A stretch of 64,000 nucleotides of DNA from an uncultured SAR116 cluster alpha proteobacterium (GCA_902539895.1 CACBMD010000005.1:1-64000), one strand, 5' to 3'. Shown: positions 38,938-49,900, counted from the stretch's first letter. The notes: a model not told the origin generated them from the sequence alone. A program made the numbers and translations.

Positions 38938-40908
38938 ATGCACAATAAACTAGTTAATTTTAAATACTGTAAAGTTTTAATTTTGTTGTTATGTTTAACC
39001 TTAATTAGTTTGACTAAGGTAAACATATCATTCTCTAATATTTTAGTTTCTAATCAAAACACTGTGCCTAATGAAAATTATGATTTTGTTAAATTTGATA
39101 TTTTATTTGGTAAAATATTTGAAACTACACCAACAAAAATTCTTATAGGTTTAAAAGTTAATCTCTTACCAGAATGGAAAATTTATTGGAGAAATCCTGG
39201 TGATGCAGGACTGCCTCCAGAAATCAAATGGGAAAGAGGAAATAATATTAAATCAATGAATTTACTGTTTCCAAACCCTCAAAGATTTAAGTTTTTTGGT
39301 ATTGAGACATTTGGTTACGAAAATGAAGTAATTTTTCCAATAGTTATAGAACGGTTAAACAAAAACAAAAAAATATCAGGACCACTTCAATTTGAGGCAC
39401 AAGTATGTGCTGAAATATGTGTTCCAGTAAGTTTTAATTATGATTTAAGTAAATTATCTAAAAATTATAAAGGCAATTCTAAATTAAAAGAGATACTTAG
39501 ATATAAAAATGAGGTACCTAAGATTCTAGGAAGTAAAGATTTAGAACTTTTCTCATTTGATCAATCTGATGATAAACTAGAATTATCATTTATAAATAAA
39601 TTAAATATAAGCCCATATGATATAATTGTAGAAGATCATAAAGAACTAATTTTTGAAAAATCTTCGTATTCTAAATCTGGTGAACTTTTAAATTTAACTA
39701 TTAATTTTAAAGATAAAAAAGATTATGAATTTAAATTTTTAAAATTAACTTTTCTTAATAATGATCATAGTTATGAGAAAATTGTAACTAAATTGTCAAA
39801 TTTATCGAATAAAAATTATTTAAAATTTAATGAAAAAAAAATTTCAATTGGTTTTGAAATTTTCATAGTAGCTTTAATTGGTGGATTTATTTTAAATTTT
39901 ATGCCCTGTGTTCTCCCAGTATTATCTTTGAAATTGATTCAATTAGTAAACCTAAGAACGGAGAACAATGTAATATTTAGAAAGAAAATATCATTTAATA
40001 TACTGGGTATATTAACATCTTTTTTATTGTTAGCTGTTGGCACTTACATTGTTAAGTTTGCAGGTGAACTTGTTGGGTGGGGTGTGCAATTTCAAAATCC
40101 ATCTTTTCTAATTTTTATGATTTTACTTACAGCTTTTTTTGGTTTTAATCTCTTAGGGTTATTTAATTTATTTTTACCTCCAAAAGTTTTAAATATTCTG
40201 TCTTATAGGGGTGAGGGTTTTGTTGGAGATTTTATTACTGGTATCACATTAACTTTATTAGCGACTCCCTGTACAGCACCACTTGTGGGTACCGCAGTTG
40301 GTTTTGCTTTATCTGGAGGTGCTTTCGAAATTTTTTCCATTCTCTTAATTATGGGTCTAGGTTTGTCATTACCCCTTATTCTAATAATGTTATTCCCAAA
40401 AATTATATCAATAATACCAAAGCCTGGTAATTGGTTAGTAACTTTTAAAAAATTTATGGCTATTTTCCTTCTATTTACATCGTTATGGTTAATTAATTTA
40501 TTGATTAAATTAGAGACAAAAATTGAAACTAATCTAAATAACTATTCTAATTTCGAGATAGTTAATTGGGATATAAACAAAAATATTTTATTACCTAATC
40601 AGTTGGCAGCAAGAGGAGAAATAGTATTTGTCGATATTACTGCAGATTGGTGTATAACATGTCAGGTTAATAAAGCTTTAGTACTTGAAACTAATCAAGT
40701 ATCAGAAATTTTTAAAAAAAATAATGTAAAAGTTCTAGTCTTAGATTGGACTAAGCCGAACAAACATATTAAAAAGTTCCTAACTAAAAAACAACGTTAT
40801 GGAATACCGTATAATGAAATTTATGGTCCATTAATGTTAAATGGAAAAATTCTGTCTGAATTACTGACTATTAAAGAAATTCAGAAATATATTAAAAAAG
40901 CAAAATAA
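38938..40908 (+). CDS. ScsB/DsbD-like thiol:disulfide reductase
   Basis: 656 residues that move reducing power from the cytoplasm to periplasmic substrates. Order: signal peptide (about 1-33), an N-terminal periplasmic domain with CAEICVP near residue 160, an eight-helix membrane domain with the two redox cysteines in NFMPCVLP near 323 and ATPCTAPLVG near 444, and a C-terminal thioredoxin domain with DWCITCQ near 576. The domain order fits ScsB more than E. coli DsbD. A likely use is cytochrome c or copper-site cysteine upkeep for the oxidase, which is inference. Confidence 0.87.
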   Translation: MHNKLVNFKYCKVLILLLCLTLISLTKVNISFSNILVSNQNTVPNENYDFVKFDILFGKIFETTPTKILIGLKVNLLPEWKIYWRNPGDAGLPPEIKWERGNNIKSMNLLFPNPQRFKFFGIETFGYENEVIFPIVIERLNKNKKISGPLQFEAQVCAEICVPVSFNYDLSKLSKNYKGNSKLKEILRYKNEVPKILGSKDLELFSFDQSDDKLELSFINKLNISPYDIIVEDHKELIFEKSSYSKSGELLNLTINFKDKKDYEFKFLKLTFLNNDHSYEKIVTKLSNLSNKNYLKFNEKKISIGFEIFIVALIGGFILNFMPCVLPVLSLKLIQLVNLRTENNVIFRKKISFNILGILTSFLLLAVGTYIVKFAGELVGWGVQFQNPSFLIFMILLTAFFGFNLLGLFNLFLPPKVLNILSYRGEGFVGDFITGITLTLLATPCTAPLVGTAVGFALSGGAFEIFSILLIMGLGLSLPLILIMLFPKIISIIPKPGNWLVTFKKFMAIFLLFTSLWLINLLIKLETKIETNLNNYSNFEIVNWDINKNILLPNQLAARGEIVFVDITADWCITCQVNKALVLETNQVSEIFKKNNVKVLVLDWTKPNKHIKKFLTKKQRYGIPYNEIYGPLMLNGKILSELLTIKEIQKYIKKAK

Positions 40909-40966
40909 ATTTATTTTAAAATCTAGTGATATAGTTTAAGTATAATTAAGATTAAAAGGAGTTTGC

Positions 40967-41446
40967 ATGTCAACTGATGTAGGTAATAATTTCCCCTCTG
41001 GAATATTTCTTATAAAAGATAGTGAGGGAGTCAAAGAAATTAAAACTGATGATTATTTTAAATCGAATAAAGTTGTTCTGTTTGCTTTACCAGGAGCCTT
41101 TACACCGACATGTTCTGCTAAGCATTTACCAGGTTATATAAAATATTATCAACATATTATAGATAAAGGCGTAGATATAGTTGCATGTATGGCAGTGAAT
41201 GATCCACATGTAATGCGTGCATGGGGTTTAGCAAATGAAGTTGAAGGAAAAATTGACATGTTATCTGATTCTGATTGTTCAGTCTCAAAGTCTCTTGGTC
41301 TTGACATGAATTTTGGTAGAATAATGGGGCATAGATCAAGAAGATTTGCTATGATAGTTGAAGATAATGTTATCAGAAAATCTTTTGTAGAAAAAGTTGG
41401 AGCTTTTGAGGTTTCGACTGCAGAAAATATTTTAAAAAATCTATAG
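40967..41446 (+). CDS. Peroxiredoxin, Prx5 type
   Basis: Thiol peroxidase that removes hydrogen and organic peroxides. 159 residues; the peroxidatic Cys is in PGAFTPTCSAKHLPGY near residue 48. A clear AAAGGAG ribosome-binding site precedes the ATG. Members of this group often use glutathione/glutaredoxin, consistent with gshA in the window. Ends 10 bp from the convergent rnhA. Confidence 0.93.
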   Translation: MSTDVGNNFPSGIFLIKDSEGVKEIKTDDYFKSNKVVLFALPGAFTPTCSAKHLPGYIKYYQHIIDKGVDIVACMAVNDPHVMRAWGLANEVEGKIDMLSDSDCSVSKSLGLDMNFGRIMGHRSRRFAMIVEDNVIRKSFVEKVGAFEVSTAENILKNL

Positions 41447-41456
41447 TATTTTATTA

Positions 41457-41888
41457 TTACTCATCCATAGCATTTACAGCTAATTTATCTGCAATTTCAT
41501 TGTAATGGTTTCCAGAATGTCCTTTAACCCAAAACCATTCTACATCGTGAACATTTACATTTTTATCTAGTTCAATCCAAAGTTCTTTATTGGAGACCCT
41601 TTTTCTATTCGCAGTTTTCCATCCATTTTTTTTCCAATTGGTAATCCATACCGTTATTCCATTTTTTACATATTGTGAATCTGTATATAATTTTATTTTA
41701 CTTGGGTATTTTATTGCTTTTAAAGCCTCAATTGTTGCCTTAAGTTCCATTCTATTATTTGTAGTTAATTTTTCTGATCCAGATAAATGTTTTTCATTAT
41801 CCTGATAAAGCAAAACAGCTCCCCATCCGCCTCTTCCAGGGTTTCCAGAGCATGCACCATCTGTAAAAATAGTAATTTCTTTTTTCAT
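41457..41888 (-). CDS. rnhA: Ribonuclease HI
   Basis: Cuts RNA in RNA-DNA hybrids. 143 residues with all active-site residues: [10 protein letters not shown] (Asp), NRMELKA (Glu), YTDSQYV (Asp), and NEIADKLA (Asp), plus the WVKGHSGN loop. Last gene of the ispH-thrB-rnhA set, 2 bp after thrB. Confidence 0.96.
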   Translation of the reverse strand: MKKEITIFTDGACSGNPGRGGWGAVLLYQDNEKHLSGSEKLTTNNRMELKATIEALKAIKYPSKIKLYTDSQYVKNGITVWITNWKKNGWKTANRKRVSNKELWIELDKNVNVHDVEWFWVKGHSGNHYNEIADKLAVNAMDE

Positions 41889-41890
41889 GA

Positions 41891-42868
41891 TTAATTTTCT
41901 ACATATTTAATATTTTTAACTATTTGCTTAAAGTATTTGTGTTTTGTTACATATTCTTCTGGATTTTTAGGCACAACATTAGCTTCAATCGGTGTGTTTA
42001 CCCAATCAAATAATCTTGTTAATAAAAAACGTAAAGAAGCAGCCTGACACAATAGTGGTAAAAAGAATTCTTCATCTTTACTTAATTTTCTTTTAGAGTT
42101 GTATCCTTTTAGTATAGCTTGATATTTTTTATCTTGAAAATTGTCTTGTTTATCAAAACACCAAGCATTAATAGCAATTGCTAAATCATATAAAAGTATA
42201 TCAGTACATGAAAAATAAAAATCAATTACTCCTGTAATTTTATCATTAATAAAAAAAACATTATCAGGAAACAAATCTCCATGAATAAAACCTTTTGGTA
42301 AGCCATGTGGCCAAAATTTTACGATAAAATCAAAGGAATTTTGTATATCTTTCATCAAGTCAGGTTGAAGTTTATCTAATACGCTTGCTGGTACAACAGT
42401 ACTGCAATTTTTAATTAATGTTTCCCATCCTTTAATAGAAAGTGAGTTATCTCTTTGAATTTTGAAATCTTTACTGTAGAGGTGCATAAGACCCATACTT
42501 GAACCAACTTGATTACAATTTTCAATTGTTATGTCGTTTTTGGATTTGCCTTCAAGGAAATTAACAATTATTGTTGGTTTCCCTTTTAATTCTTGAAGAA
42601 ATTTGTCATTTTTATCACATATTGGCTTAGGACAATAATAACCATTTTTGTTTAAATGAAGCATAATTTTGATAAAAAAAGGAATATCCTTAATATCTAC
42701 CCTTTTTTCAAAAATAGTGAGTATAAAATTACCATTTGATGTTTTTAAATGAAAGTTACTATTTTCTATTCCTTCTGTAATGCCAGAAAATGAAATTAAC
42801 TCACCAATATCGTATAGCTTTAAAAATTCTATTATTTGACCTTCATTTAAATTTGTATAAACTGCCAA
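41891..42868 (-). CDS. thrB: Homoserine kinase (aminoglycoside-phosphotransferase fold)
   Basis: Phosphorylates homoserine for thrC. 325 residues of the ThrB type common in alphaproteobacteria, with the kinase loop [13 protein letters not shown] near residue 195 and the metal-binding VIDFYFS. It lies between ispH (16 bp upstream) and rnhA. The alternative GHMP-type kinase features are absent. Confidence 0.9.
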   Translation of the reverse strand: MAVYTNLNEGQIIEFLKLYDIGELISFSGITEGIENSNFHLKTSNGNFILTIFEKRVDIKDIPFFIKIMLHLNKNGYYCPKPICDKNDKFLQELKGKPTIIVNFLEGKSKNDITIENCNQVGSSMGLMHLYSKDFKIQRDNSLSIKGWETLIKNCSTVVPASVLDKLQPDLMKDIQNSFDFIVKFWPHGLPKGFIHGDLFPDNVFFINDKITGVIDFYFSCTDILLYDLAIAINAWCFDKQDNFQDKKYQAILKGYNSKRKLSKDEEFFLPLLCQAASLRFLLTRLFDWVNTPIEANVVPKNPEEYVTKHKYFKQIVKNIKYVEN

Positions 42869-42884
42869 TACTAAATCCTAAAAC

Positions 42885-43838
42885 TTATCGTAAAATTTTT
42901 GGTAAATTAAATTTAACATCTTCTTTTGTTACTTCATGATCTATCAAATTAACTTCAAAATCTTTTTTAAGTTTAGATATTAACACTTGTACTAGGGTTT
43001 CAGGAGCTGATGCACCAGCTGTTAAACCAATATTAGGAGATTTTAAGGGATCAAATTTTTTTAAAAACAAATCGAGTTTATTTTCGTTGGGTATTAAAAT
43101 AGCTTTTTTTACACCGTGAGATAACGCTACTTCTACAAGACGAACAGAATTAGAAGAATTTTCAGCTCCAATAACTAAAATACAATCACATATTTTGGAC
43201 ATTGATTTTACCGCCATTTGTCTATTTGTGGTTGCATAACAAATATCTTCAGAACTCGGTCCTTTAATATCTGGAAATCTAGATTTTAAAATACTTAAAA
43301 TTTTACTTGTATCATCTATAGATAATGTCGTTTGAGTAGCAAAAGCTAAATTTTCTGGATTATCTACTTTAACTTTATAAGCATCTTCTTCTGTTTCGAT
43401 CAGAGTAATATTATTTTTTGGAACTTGTCCCATGGTTCCAATTACTTCTACATGGTTTCTATGTCCAATTAATAGAACGTGTCTTCCTAAATTATAATGA
43501 CGAATTGTTTCATTATGAACTTTAGTTACTAATGGACAAGTTGCATCTATAGAAATCATTTTTCTTTGTTTTGCTTCATCCATTACAGATTTAGCAACTC
43601 CGTGTGCTGAAAAAATAATTGGGCGATTAGTTGGTGCCTCACTAACTTCGTCAACAAAAACAGCACCAATTCTAGCTAAAGAATTAACGACGTCTTTATT
43701 ATGAACTATTTCATGTCTAACATAAACTGGGGATCCAAATCTTTTAATAGACTCTTCTACAATCTTTACAGCCCTATCAACACCTGCACAAAAACCTCTT
43801 GGTGATGCAAGATATAAATTAATTTTTTGTTTCTTCAT
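42885..43838 (-). CDS. ispH: 4-hydroxy-3-methylbut-2-enyl diphosphate reductase
   Basis: Last step of the MEP isoprenoid pathway, making IPP and DMAPP, the base of both carotenoid and ubiquinone synthesis in this window. An iron-sulfur enzyme; its three cluster cysteines are in SPRGFCAGVDRA (near 17), DATCPLVTKVH (near 101) and EDICYATTNRQ (near 201). 317 residues. First gene of the ispH-thrB-rnhA run, divergent from a lipoprotein gene. Confidence 0.96.
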   Translation of the reverse strand: MKKQKINLYLASPRGFCAGVDRAVKIVEESIKRFGSPVYVRHEIVHNKDVVNSLARIGAVFVDEVSEAPTNRPIIFSAHGVAKSVMDEAKQRKMISIDATCPLVTKVHNETIRHYNLGRHVLLIGHRNHVEVIGTMGQVPKNNITLIETEEDAYKVKVDNPENLAFATQTTLSIDDTSKILSILKSRFPDIKGPSSEDICYATTNRQMAVKSMSKICDCILVIGAENSSNSVRLVEVALSHGVKKAILIPNENKLDLFLKKFDPLKSPNIGLTAGASAPETLVQVLISKLKKDFEVNLIDHEVTKEDVKFNLPKILR

Positions 43839-43922
43839 AATTTATTTTTGATGTATTACAATCAATACGTCAATAAAGATTAGTCAAGTTACAAAGTTTT
43901 TTACGTTTTTAGGATATTATGT

Positions 43923-44351
43923 ATGATTAGATTTTTTATTATAATTTCATTTTTATTTTTTAACGGCTGTTCAACATTTAAAAAAGAAGTTGTTGAATGT
44001 CCGAAATTGATTTCACCTAAAAAAGCTGCTGAAATTGTTGTTAATTCAGAAAGCAACCTTCCTGTTTATTTAGGATTTAGAGGCGTACAGAAATTTTGCT
44101 TTAAAGATGGCAATGATATTCAAATGGAGCTCTCTGTGAATGTACGAGCAATTAGAAATGACACAACTAAGGATGATTATGTTCCTGTTAATATTAGTGT
44201 AGTATCAATAGATTTAAACGAAAAAGAATTTGATAGGGATAAATTTAACTACTCTCAATTTTTATTAAAAGGTAGTAAAAAAGTAGATAGAGCTACTACG
44301 TTTGAGTTGAAAGTTCCTGCTGGTGGGCTGGTTTTACTGGGTATGAGGTAG
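43923..44351 (+). CDS. Unknown lipoprotein
   Basis: 142 residues starting with a short signal peptide and a lipobox (FNGC, Cys near 16). The mature part has FRGVQKFCFKDG and ends with a hydrophobic glycine-rich run (AGGLVLLGMR), giving a beta-sandwich-like pattern by eye. No family is recognised. It lies divergent from ispH, and its stop codon abuts the convergent atpF stop with no spacer. Confidence 0.65.
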   Translation: MIRFFIIISFLFFNGCSTFKKEVVECPKLISPKKAAEIVVNSESNLPVYLGFRGVQKFCFKDGNDIQMELSVNVRAIRNDTTKDDYVPVNISVVSIDLNEKEFDRDKFNYSQFLLKGSKKVDRATTFELKVPAGGLVLLGMR

Positions 44352-44837
44352 TTATTTGAAAATAGAGGATCTAATCTCGTCTGAAGATTTTGAGATTAAA
44401 TTAATATTTTCTTTGTTATCCAACCTGTCTTTGAGATAAGTCTTGGATGATTCAATTACTATACTACTAGTAATTTCTTTAATGTTTTTTATAGCCTCTG
44501 TTTCTAACGACAAGATTTTTTGTTTAGCTTGCTCTTCTTTTCTTTTTATCATTTCTAGAGATTTTAAATTTGCTTCTTCTTTAATTTTCTTAGCAGTTTC
44601 TTTTGCATCTTTAATTAGATTCTCAGCTTCATCAGAAACATTTTTTTGGTTTTGTAAAGCAAGCCTTAGTTCTTCTAAAGCTTCTTCTTTGAGAGATTTA
44701 GCTTCATTAAGTTCTTTTTCAATTAATAATGATCTCTGATCTAATAAAGAGAGTATAGTTCTCTTTCCTTTTTTCCATACCAAAACAAAAAATAATATAA
44801 ATGCAATTGCTACCCACGCTGTTTCATCAAAGTACAT
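44352..44837 (-). CDS. atpF: ATP synthase Fo subunit b
   Basis: Peripheral-stalk subunit, 161 residues: one membrane helix at about 8-24 followed by a long charged coiled coil. Last of the five-gene Fo set and one base from the preceding b' gene. Together b and b' form the mixed stalk typical of alphaproteobacteria and cyanobacteria. Confidence 0.9.
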   Translation of the reverse strand: MYFDETAWVAIAFILFFVLVWKKGKRTILSLLDQRSLLIEKELNEAKSLKEEALEELRLALQNQKNVSDEAENLIKDAKETAKKIKEEANLKSLEMIKRKEEQAKQKILSLETEAIKNIKEITSSIVIESSKTYLKDRLDNKENINLISKSSDEIRSSIFK

Positions 44838-44838
44838 C

Positions 44839-45426
44839 CTATTTCTCCACCAATATATTTTTTGATGCTGTATTTATTACTTTCTTGCCTTCAACCTCAT
44901 CGTATTTTATATCAGTTAAATTTTGAATGACTTTTGCAGTGAGTACTTCGGCATTGCTTATAACTTCTTTTATAACTAATTTTTGTGTATCCATTATTTG
45001 TTTCTCAGCTTTGACAACTTTTTCATTTAATTTTTGGTTTATATCTTTTTCTTTTTTTTCGATGTCTTTTTTTACTTCTGAAAGAGCTTGATTTACAATT
45101 AATTGTGATCTTGATTTTAGTTCTATTTGAGAGTTAATAATGTTTTCTTTTATTTTTTCAGTCTCTTGACTTGAAGTTTTAGCTTTCACTAAGTCATTTT
45201 GAATATTAGTTTCCCTATTATTTAATATTGATTTTATATTTGGAGTTACCAAATATTTCATCAATATATAACCTATAATTAGGGATACAACAGACCAAAA
45301 AACAAGAGATGGATATGTATTAAAATCTAATTGTGGCAGACCAGCTTTACCTTCATCAGCTTGAGCAACATAAGAAGTATTAGTAAAGAGTAATATAACT
45401 AAGATAAATTTGTGATAGTATGACAT
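44839..45426 (-). CDS. ATP synthase Fo subunit b'
   Basis: 195 residues with an N-terminal hydrophobic stretch, a membrane helix at about 40-62 (PSLVFWSVVSLIIGYIL) and a long coiled coil. The PQLDFNTYPSLVFW region is the b' signature. It follows atpE after a 66 bp gap holding a strong stem-loop, and precedes atpF. Confidence 0.9.
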   Translation of the reverse strand: MSYYHKFILVILLFTNTSYVAQADEGKAGLPQLDFNTYPSLVFWSVVSLIIGYILMKYLVTPNIKSILNNRETNIQNDLVKAKTSSQETEKIKENIINSQIELKSRSQLIVNQALSEVKKDIEKKEKDINQKLNEKVVKAEKQIMDTQKLVIKEVISNAEVLTAKVIQNLTDIKYDEVEGKKVINTASKNILVEK

Positions 45427-45452
45427 TTTTTATTCTTATTTGAGTAAAAACC

Positions 45453-45478
45453 TGCCTATAGTAAAATTACTATAGGCA
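45453..45478 (-). terminator. Stem-loop between atpE and atpF'
   Basis: TGCCTATAGT and ACTATAGGCA form a perfect ten-base inverted repeat with a six-base loop. On the transcribed strand it is followed by GG and five T's. It lies just after the atpE stop, so it may act as a partial terminator or as a 3' stabiliser of the atpE part of the message. Confidence 0.65.
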
Positions 45479-45492
45479 AAATTAAATTTTTA

Positions 45493-45720
45493 TTAGAATG
45501 TGAATAATAGTAATAGCGCAATAACTAGTGCAAAAAGTGCAACTGCTTCTGTTAAAGCAAATCCTAAAATAGCTATTCCAAAAACTTCATTTTTTGCTGC
45601 CGGGTTTCTTCCAACAGCTGTAACTAATGAAGCAAAAATATTACCAATTCCAACTCCAACTCCAGCTAGAGCTATAACGGCTAAACCAGCTCCTATTAAT
45701 TTTGCGGCATCCATTTCCAT
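45493..45720 (-). CDS. atpE: ATP synthase Fo subunit c
   Basis: Proteolipid of the rotor ring, 75 residues, two membrane helices. The first helix has the glycine run AGVGVGIG, and the second has the proton-binding Glu in [10 protein letters not shown] near residue 58. The loop RNPAAKNE is the F1-facing turn. The ion site looks proton-type rather than sodium-type. Preceded by a GAAAGGA ribosome-binding site. Confidence 0.96.
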   Translation of the reverse strand: MEMDAAKLIGAGLAVIALAGVGVGIGNIFASLVTAVGRNPAAKNEVFGIAILGFALTEAVALFALVIALLLLFTF

Positions 45721-45761
45721 ATTTTTTTCCTTTCTTAAGTAATTTTAAATTTAGTAATGAA

Positions 45762-46505
45762 TTAGTGTAAATGTATTGCGTCATGAAGGTACATACATGT
45801 TAAAATACTGAAAACATAGGCTTGAAGTGCTGCTACTAAAAATTCCAGTCCAGTTAAACCAATTACTGCCAGAAGAGGCAATACGGCTCCTGCTTTTAAA
45901 ATACCACCTGCTGATCCCATCATTATTATAAGTCCAGCAAATACCTTCATCATAGTGTGTCCGGCTAACATATTGGCAAATAATCTGACAGACAAACTAA
46001 TTGGACGGATAAAATAAGAGATAATCTCAATTGGTATCAGAAGAGGTGCTAGACCAATTGGCACACCAGATGGAAAAAAGTATGTAAAAAATTTAAAGCC
46101 ATGTTTTAAAATTGCAATAATTGTAACTCCTGCGAATATAATAGCAGCCAATGTAAAGGTAACTGCTATTTGTGACGTAAAAGTGTAACTATAGGGTATC
46201 ATTCCAAGCAGATTTCCAAATAGAATAAACATAAATAAGGTGAATATAAATGGAAAGTAAGCTTGACTACCTTTTCCTGCATTTTCTTTAACCATATTTG
46301 CAACAAACTCATATGACATTTCTACTAGGGATTGAAATCTTCCAGGTATAAGTGCTTGCTTCCTTGATCCAAAATATAAAAAACAAACTGACCCAAGAAT
46401 GGACAACATCATAAATAAAGAAGCGTTAGTGAATGATACATCAATACCCATAAAGTTAAGTTCGTATAAAGTTTTAATTGTAAATTGTTCTACAGGTGAA
46501 TTCAT
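45762..46505 (-). CDS. atpB: ATP synthase Fo subunit a
   Basis: Stator subunit with the proton half-channels, 247 residues. The essential Arg lies in SLSVRLFANMLAGH near residue 172, and the C-terminal FLVAALQAYVFSIL is typical. Four to six membrane helices are visible. It starts one base after the atpI stop and is followed by atpE after 41 bp. Confidence 0.96.
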   Translation of the reverse strand: MNSPVEQFTIKTLYELNFMGIDVSFTNASLFMMLSILGSVCFLYFGSRKQALIPGRFQSLVEMSYEFVANMVKENAGKGSQAYFPFIFTLFMFILFGNLLGMIPYSYTFTSQIAVTFTLAAIIFAGVTIIAILKHGFKFFTYFFPSGVPIGLAPLLIPIEIISYFIRPISLSVRLFANMLAGHTMMKVFAGLIIMMGSAGGILKAGAVLPLLAVIGLTGLEFLVAALQAYVFSILTCMYLHDAIHLH

Positions 46506-46506
46506 A

Positions 46507-46815
46507 TTATTTTTCTTCTTTATTAAAAAATCCCAATTTTAGGCCCTTGCCAGTCAAAACTCTCCAAAGGTTATATATTCCAGCTACACCACCTAATATA
46601 AAGAATATTATCAGAAATAAGGGCGTGGTATTAAACCACTGATCTACTGTCCATCCTATGCCCGCACCAATTATTAACCCTGCGAGTAATTCAGTTCCAA
46701 CTCTGTAGTAAATATTAAGCGAGTCTGTTTTTTTAAATGTTTGTTTATAATCCTTCTTAGCTAGTGCAACGTCTATTCTTTTTGATAAATTTTTTTCTTT
46801 ATTTAAAGTGCTCAT
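46507..46815 (-). CDS. atpI: ATP synthase AtpI/AtpZ-family protein
   Basis: 102 residues with a charged N-terminal third and two membrane helices at about 51-68 and 73-90. AtpI-like proteins help assemble the c-ring in some bacteria. First gene of the Fo set; a good promoter lies upstream. Confidence 0.88.
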   Translation of the reverse strand: MSTLNKEKNLSKRIDVALAKKDYKQTFKKTDSLNIYYRVGTELLAGLIIGAGIGWTVDQWFNTTPLFLIIFFILGGVAGIYNLWRVLTGKGLKLGFFNKEEK

Positions 46816-46849
46816 ACTATACTTTCAAATGAAATCTATAAGCGTGCTT

Positions 46850-46878
46850 AAATTATTTTGAGCTAACAAATAAGTCAA
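46850..46878 (-). promoter_or_regulatory. Predicted sigma-70-type promoter of the atp operon
   Basis: On the minus strand TTGACT (46878-46873) and TAATTT (46855-46850) are spaced by 17 bases, close to the vegetative consensus. It lies about 35 bp before the atpI start and is the best hexamer pair noticed in the window. Confidence 0.5.
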
Positions 46879-46900
46879 GAGTTTACTTCAAAAACTTTAA

Positions 46901-49900
46901 TTAGGCTATATCCTTTATTTTATTTGCTTGTTCTAAATCAACAGAAACCAGTCTACTAATGCCTTTTTGTTCCATTGTAACACCGAAAAGCCTATTCATT
47001 TTAGCCATTGTTAATCTATGATGCGTTACAACTAAAAAATAAGTTTCTGTTTCATCTACTATTTTATCCAACAAGTTACAGAATTTGCTAACATTACTAT
47101 CATCTAAAGCAGCATCTACTTCATCTAAAATACATATTGGAGCAGGATTACATAAGAAAACAGAAAAAATCAGGGAGATAGCTGTTAATGCTTGTTCTCC
47201 ACCAGATAACAAGGAGAGTAATTGCATTTTTTTACCAGGCGGACTTGCTAATATCTCCAATCCAGCTTTTAGAGGATCATCATTTCCTACTAATTTCAAT
47301 TCAGCGTCACCACCCCCAAAAAGCTTTTTAAAGAGATTCTTAAAGTTTTTATTTACAAGCTCAAAACTATTTGTAAGACGCTGTCTACCTTCTTTATTTA
47401 ATTCAAAAATTCCGCTTTGTAGTTTTTCAATTGCTAATTCTAAGTCAACTCTTTCCTTAGACATTGATTCAATTTTTTGTCTCATTTCGTTCATTTCTTC
47501 TTCAGCACGTAAATTTACTGCGCCTATAGATTCTCTTTCATTTAATAATCTTTGAACTGTTTTTTCCAGAGTTTCGATTGATGTATTTAATTCTTCGTTG
47601 TCACTTAAATTGACAATTTCTTTAAGTTGATTCGTCTTTACCCTCAGTTTTTCATGAACTCTATCCTCAATATTTTCTATTTGTCTTTTAGCAAGATTCA
47701 ATGAGGCTTCTACCTTTATCATGTCTTCACGAAAAGATGCTAGATTTTGTTCTGATAATTTTTCTAATTTTTCTGCTTCATTAAGTAAAGTTTCAGTTTG
47801 TACTAATTTATCTGTAGCAAGGTTTCTGTTTTTTTCTGCTATCTCAATCTTGATATTTAATTCATTCGTTTTACCCATAAATTTATCTGGTAGCTTTTGA
47901 AGTCTTGATTTATCTTCTTTCAAGTTTTCTAGTCTTACTTCCAAAGATTTAATTCTTGTTTCTGCCTCTTCTTTTCTGTTTTCCCAGTCATTTTTTTGAT
48001 TGTTAATTTGAATTAGGATTCTTTGTTGATAATTTTCTTGATTTTTAATTTGTTGTTCAGCTGCCATTGCTTCTGTTAATTCGTTTCTACATTGATCAGC
48101 TTCATTTCTGATTTTTAATTCATCTGCTAGTAAAGATGGCAAGTTTATTGATTTTTCAGACAGCTTTTCTAAATCTATTAATTCTTTTTGAGATGTGTCT
48201 AAAATATTTTGATGTTCTTTTAGTAAGATACTGTTTGAGTCAATCTTTGATTCAAATCTTGAAATTGATAATTGTGTATCATTTAATTCATTAATTAATA
48301 AAGTAATCTTAGATTCTAATTCCTTCGTTGTTTCAAAAATATTCTTTAATTCCAACTCATTTTTATTCATTTTATTAATAATAGTAACTTCTTCTTTTTC
48401 TTTAGATGGTAATTCATCTTGTAAATTTCTTAATTTTGTAATTTGTTGTAATCTTTCTGAATAACTATTTTGAACACCTAAAGGTTGAACATATCCATCC
48501 CATCTCCATAAGCCTCCTTTCAGCGTTGTCAACGCCTGTCCAAAGGATAATTCTTTTTGAAGTCTAAGGGCAGTTTTTTCATTTTCGACAATGCCTATTC
48601 CTATTAACGCAATATCTAGAATCGAATTTTTTTTAATTTTTGAAATTATGGGAGTTACGCCTTTGGGTAATTTTTCTTGGAATTTAGCTCTGACACCATC
48701 CTTCCAATAAGATATGTTACGTTCGTTTGAACTATCTGATTTTATAGGGGCTAATATTGTTTCTCCTAGAACTGATCCAATTGCATCTTGAAGGTTCCCT
48801 ATATCATCTATTGTTGCTTCTAGAGTGTTATTTTTGAATTCGTCATAGCCTAATAATGAAGATAAAGAATTTAAATCAGCTCTCATTACATTGAGGTCAT
48901 AATCTATTTTACTCTTCTTTTCTTTGAGGTTTATATTTAAACTCTTTTCATTTTCTAATTGTTTTTTTACTAATTCTAGCTTGTTATTTTTCTCTTTAAT
49001 TAACTTTTCAATATTAATTTTTTTCCTATTGTGTTCATCTAGTAAGTTTTTATAATTAGTAATATTGAACTGTGATTTTTGATCTACCGAGTTATTTATT
49101 TTTTCTTTCAAATTATTTATACGTTTTTCTAGATCTGATTTGTCAGATTTAATTGAAAAAATTTCGGAATTAACAGATGAAAGTTTTGCGTCTGCATCTT
49201 CAGATATTATTTTAAGTTCATTTACTCTTTTTGCAGCATCATCTTTCTTAGTTGTAAAATCTTTTGTATCTAATAGTAGCTTTTCTTTTTCCAAAAGAAG
49301 ATTTGAAATTGTTTTACTTGCGTCATCTTTTATTTCAATCTCTCTTTTAATGTCAATTTCTATTTGTGTTATTTGGTTTAAAACATTATTAAACGTAATT
49401 TTGGAAGTTGCTTCTTCTTCTTCTAATCTTATTTTGGAAATATTTAATGATTGTAAAGTAGCAGCTTTTTCTGTTTCAATTGTTCTTAGTTCGGGTAATT
49501 TATTAAAAATTTCTAGCTTTGATTTTGTGTTTTTAGATAAGTCTATTTGAGCCTCTTTAACGTTATTTTGTGATTTCTCAAATTTTTTTACTAGTTCTTC
49601 AAAATCCTGTTCAGCTGTGTTAAGTAGTGATAAAAAAAGCGAAGCTTCTGCTTTTCTTAATCTATCTCCTACTGATCTGTAACGAGCTGCCTTCCTACCT
49701 TGTTTTTCTAATTCTACTAGTTGTTCATTGTATGTATTCTCTATATCCAACAACCTACTTAAGTTATCAGTAGCTCCGTTTAATTTTAATTCTGCTTCAT
49801 GCCTCCTATTATGTAACCCTTTAATGTTTGCAGCTTCTTCAAGAATTATTTTTCTGTCTTCAAGGCTGGACTCAATTATTTGTGAAATCCTTCCTTGACT

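Noticed and set aside
38324-43838. Mobile-element or prophage boundaries around the redox and isoprenoid genes
   Set aside because: No integrase, transposase, tRNA or direct repeats were seen; composition is uniform.
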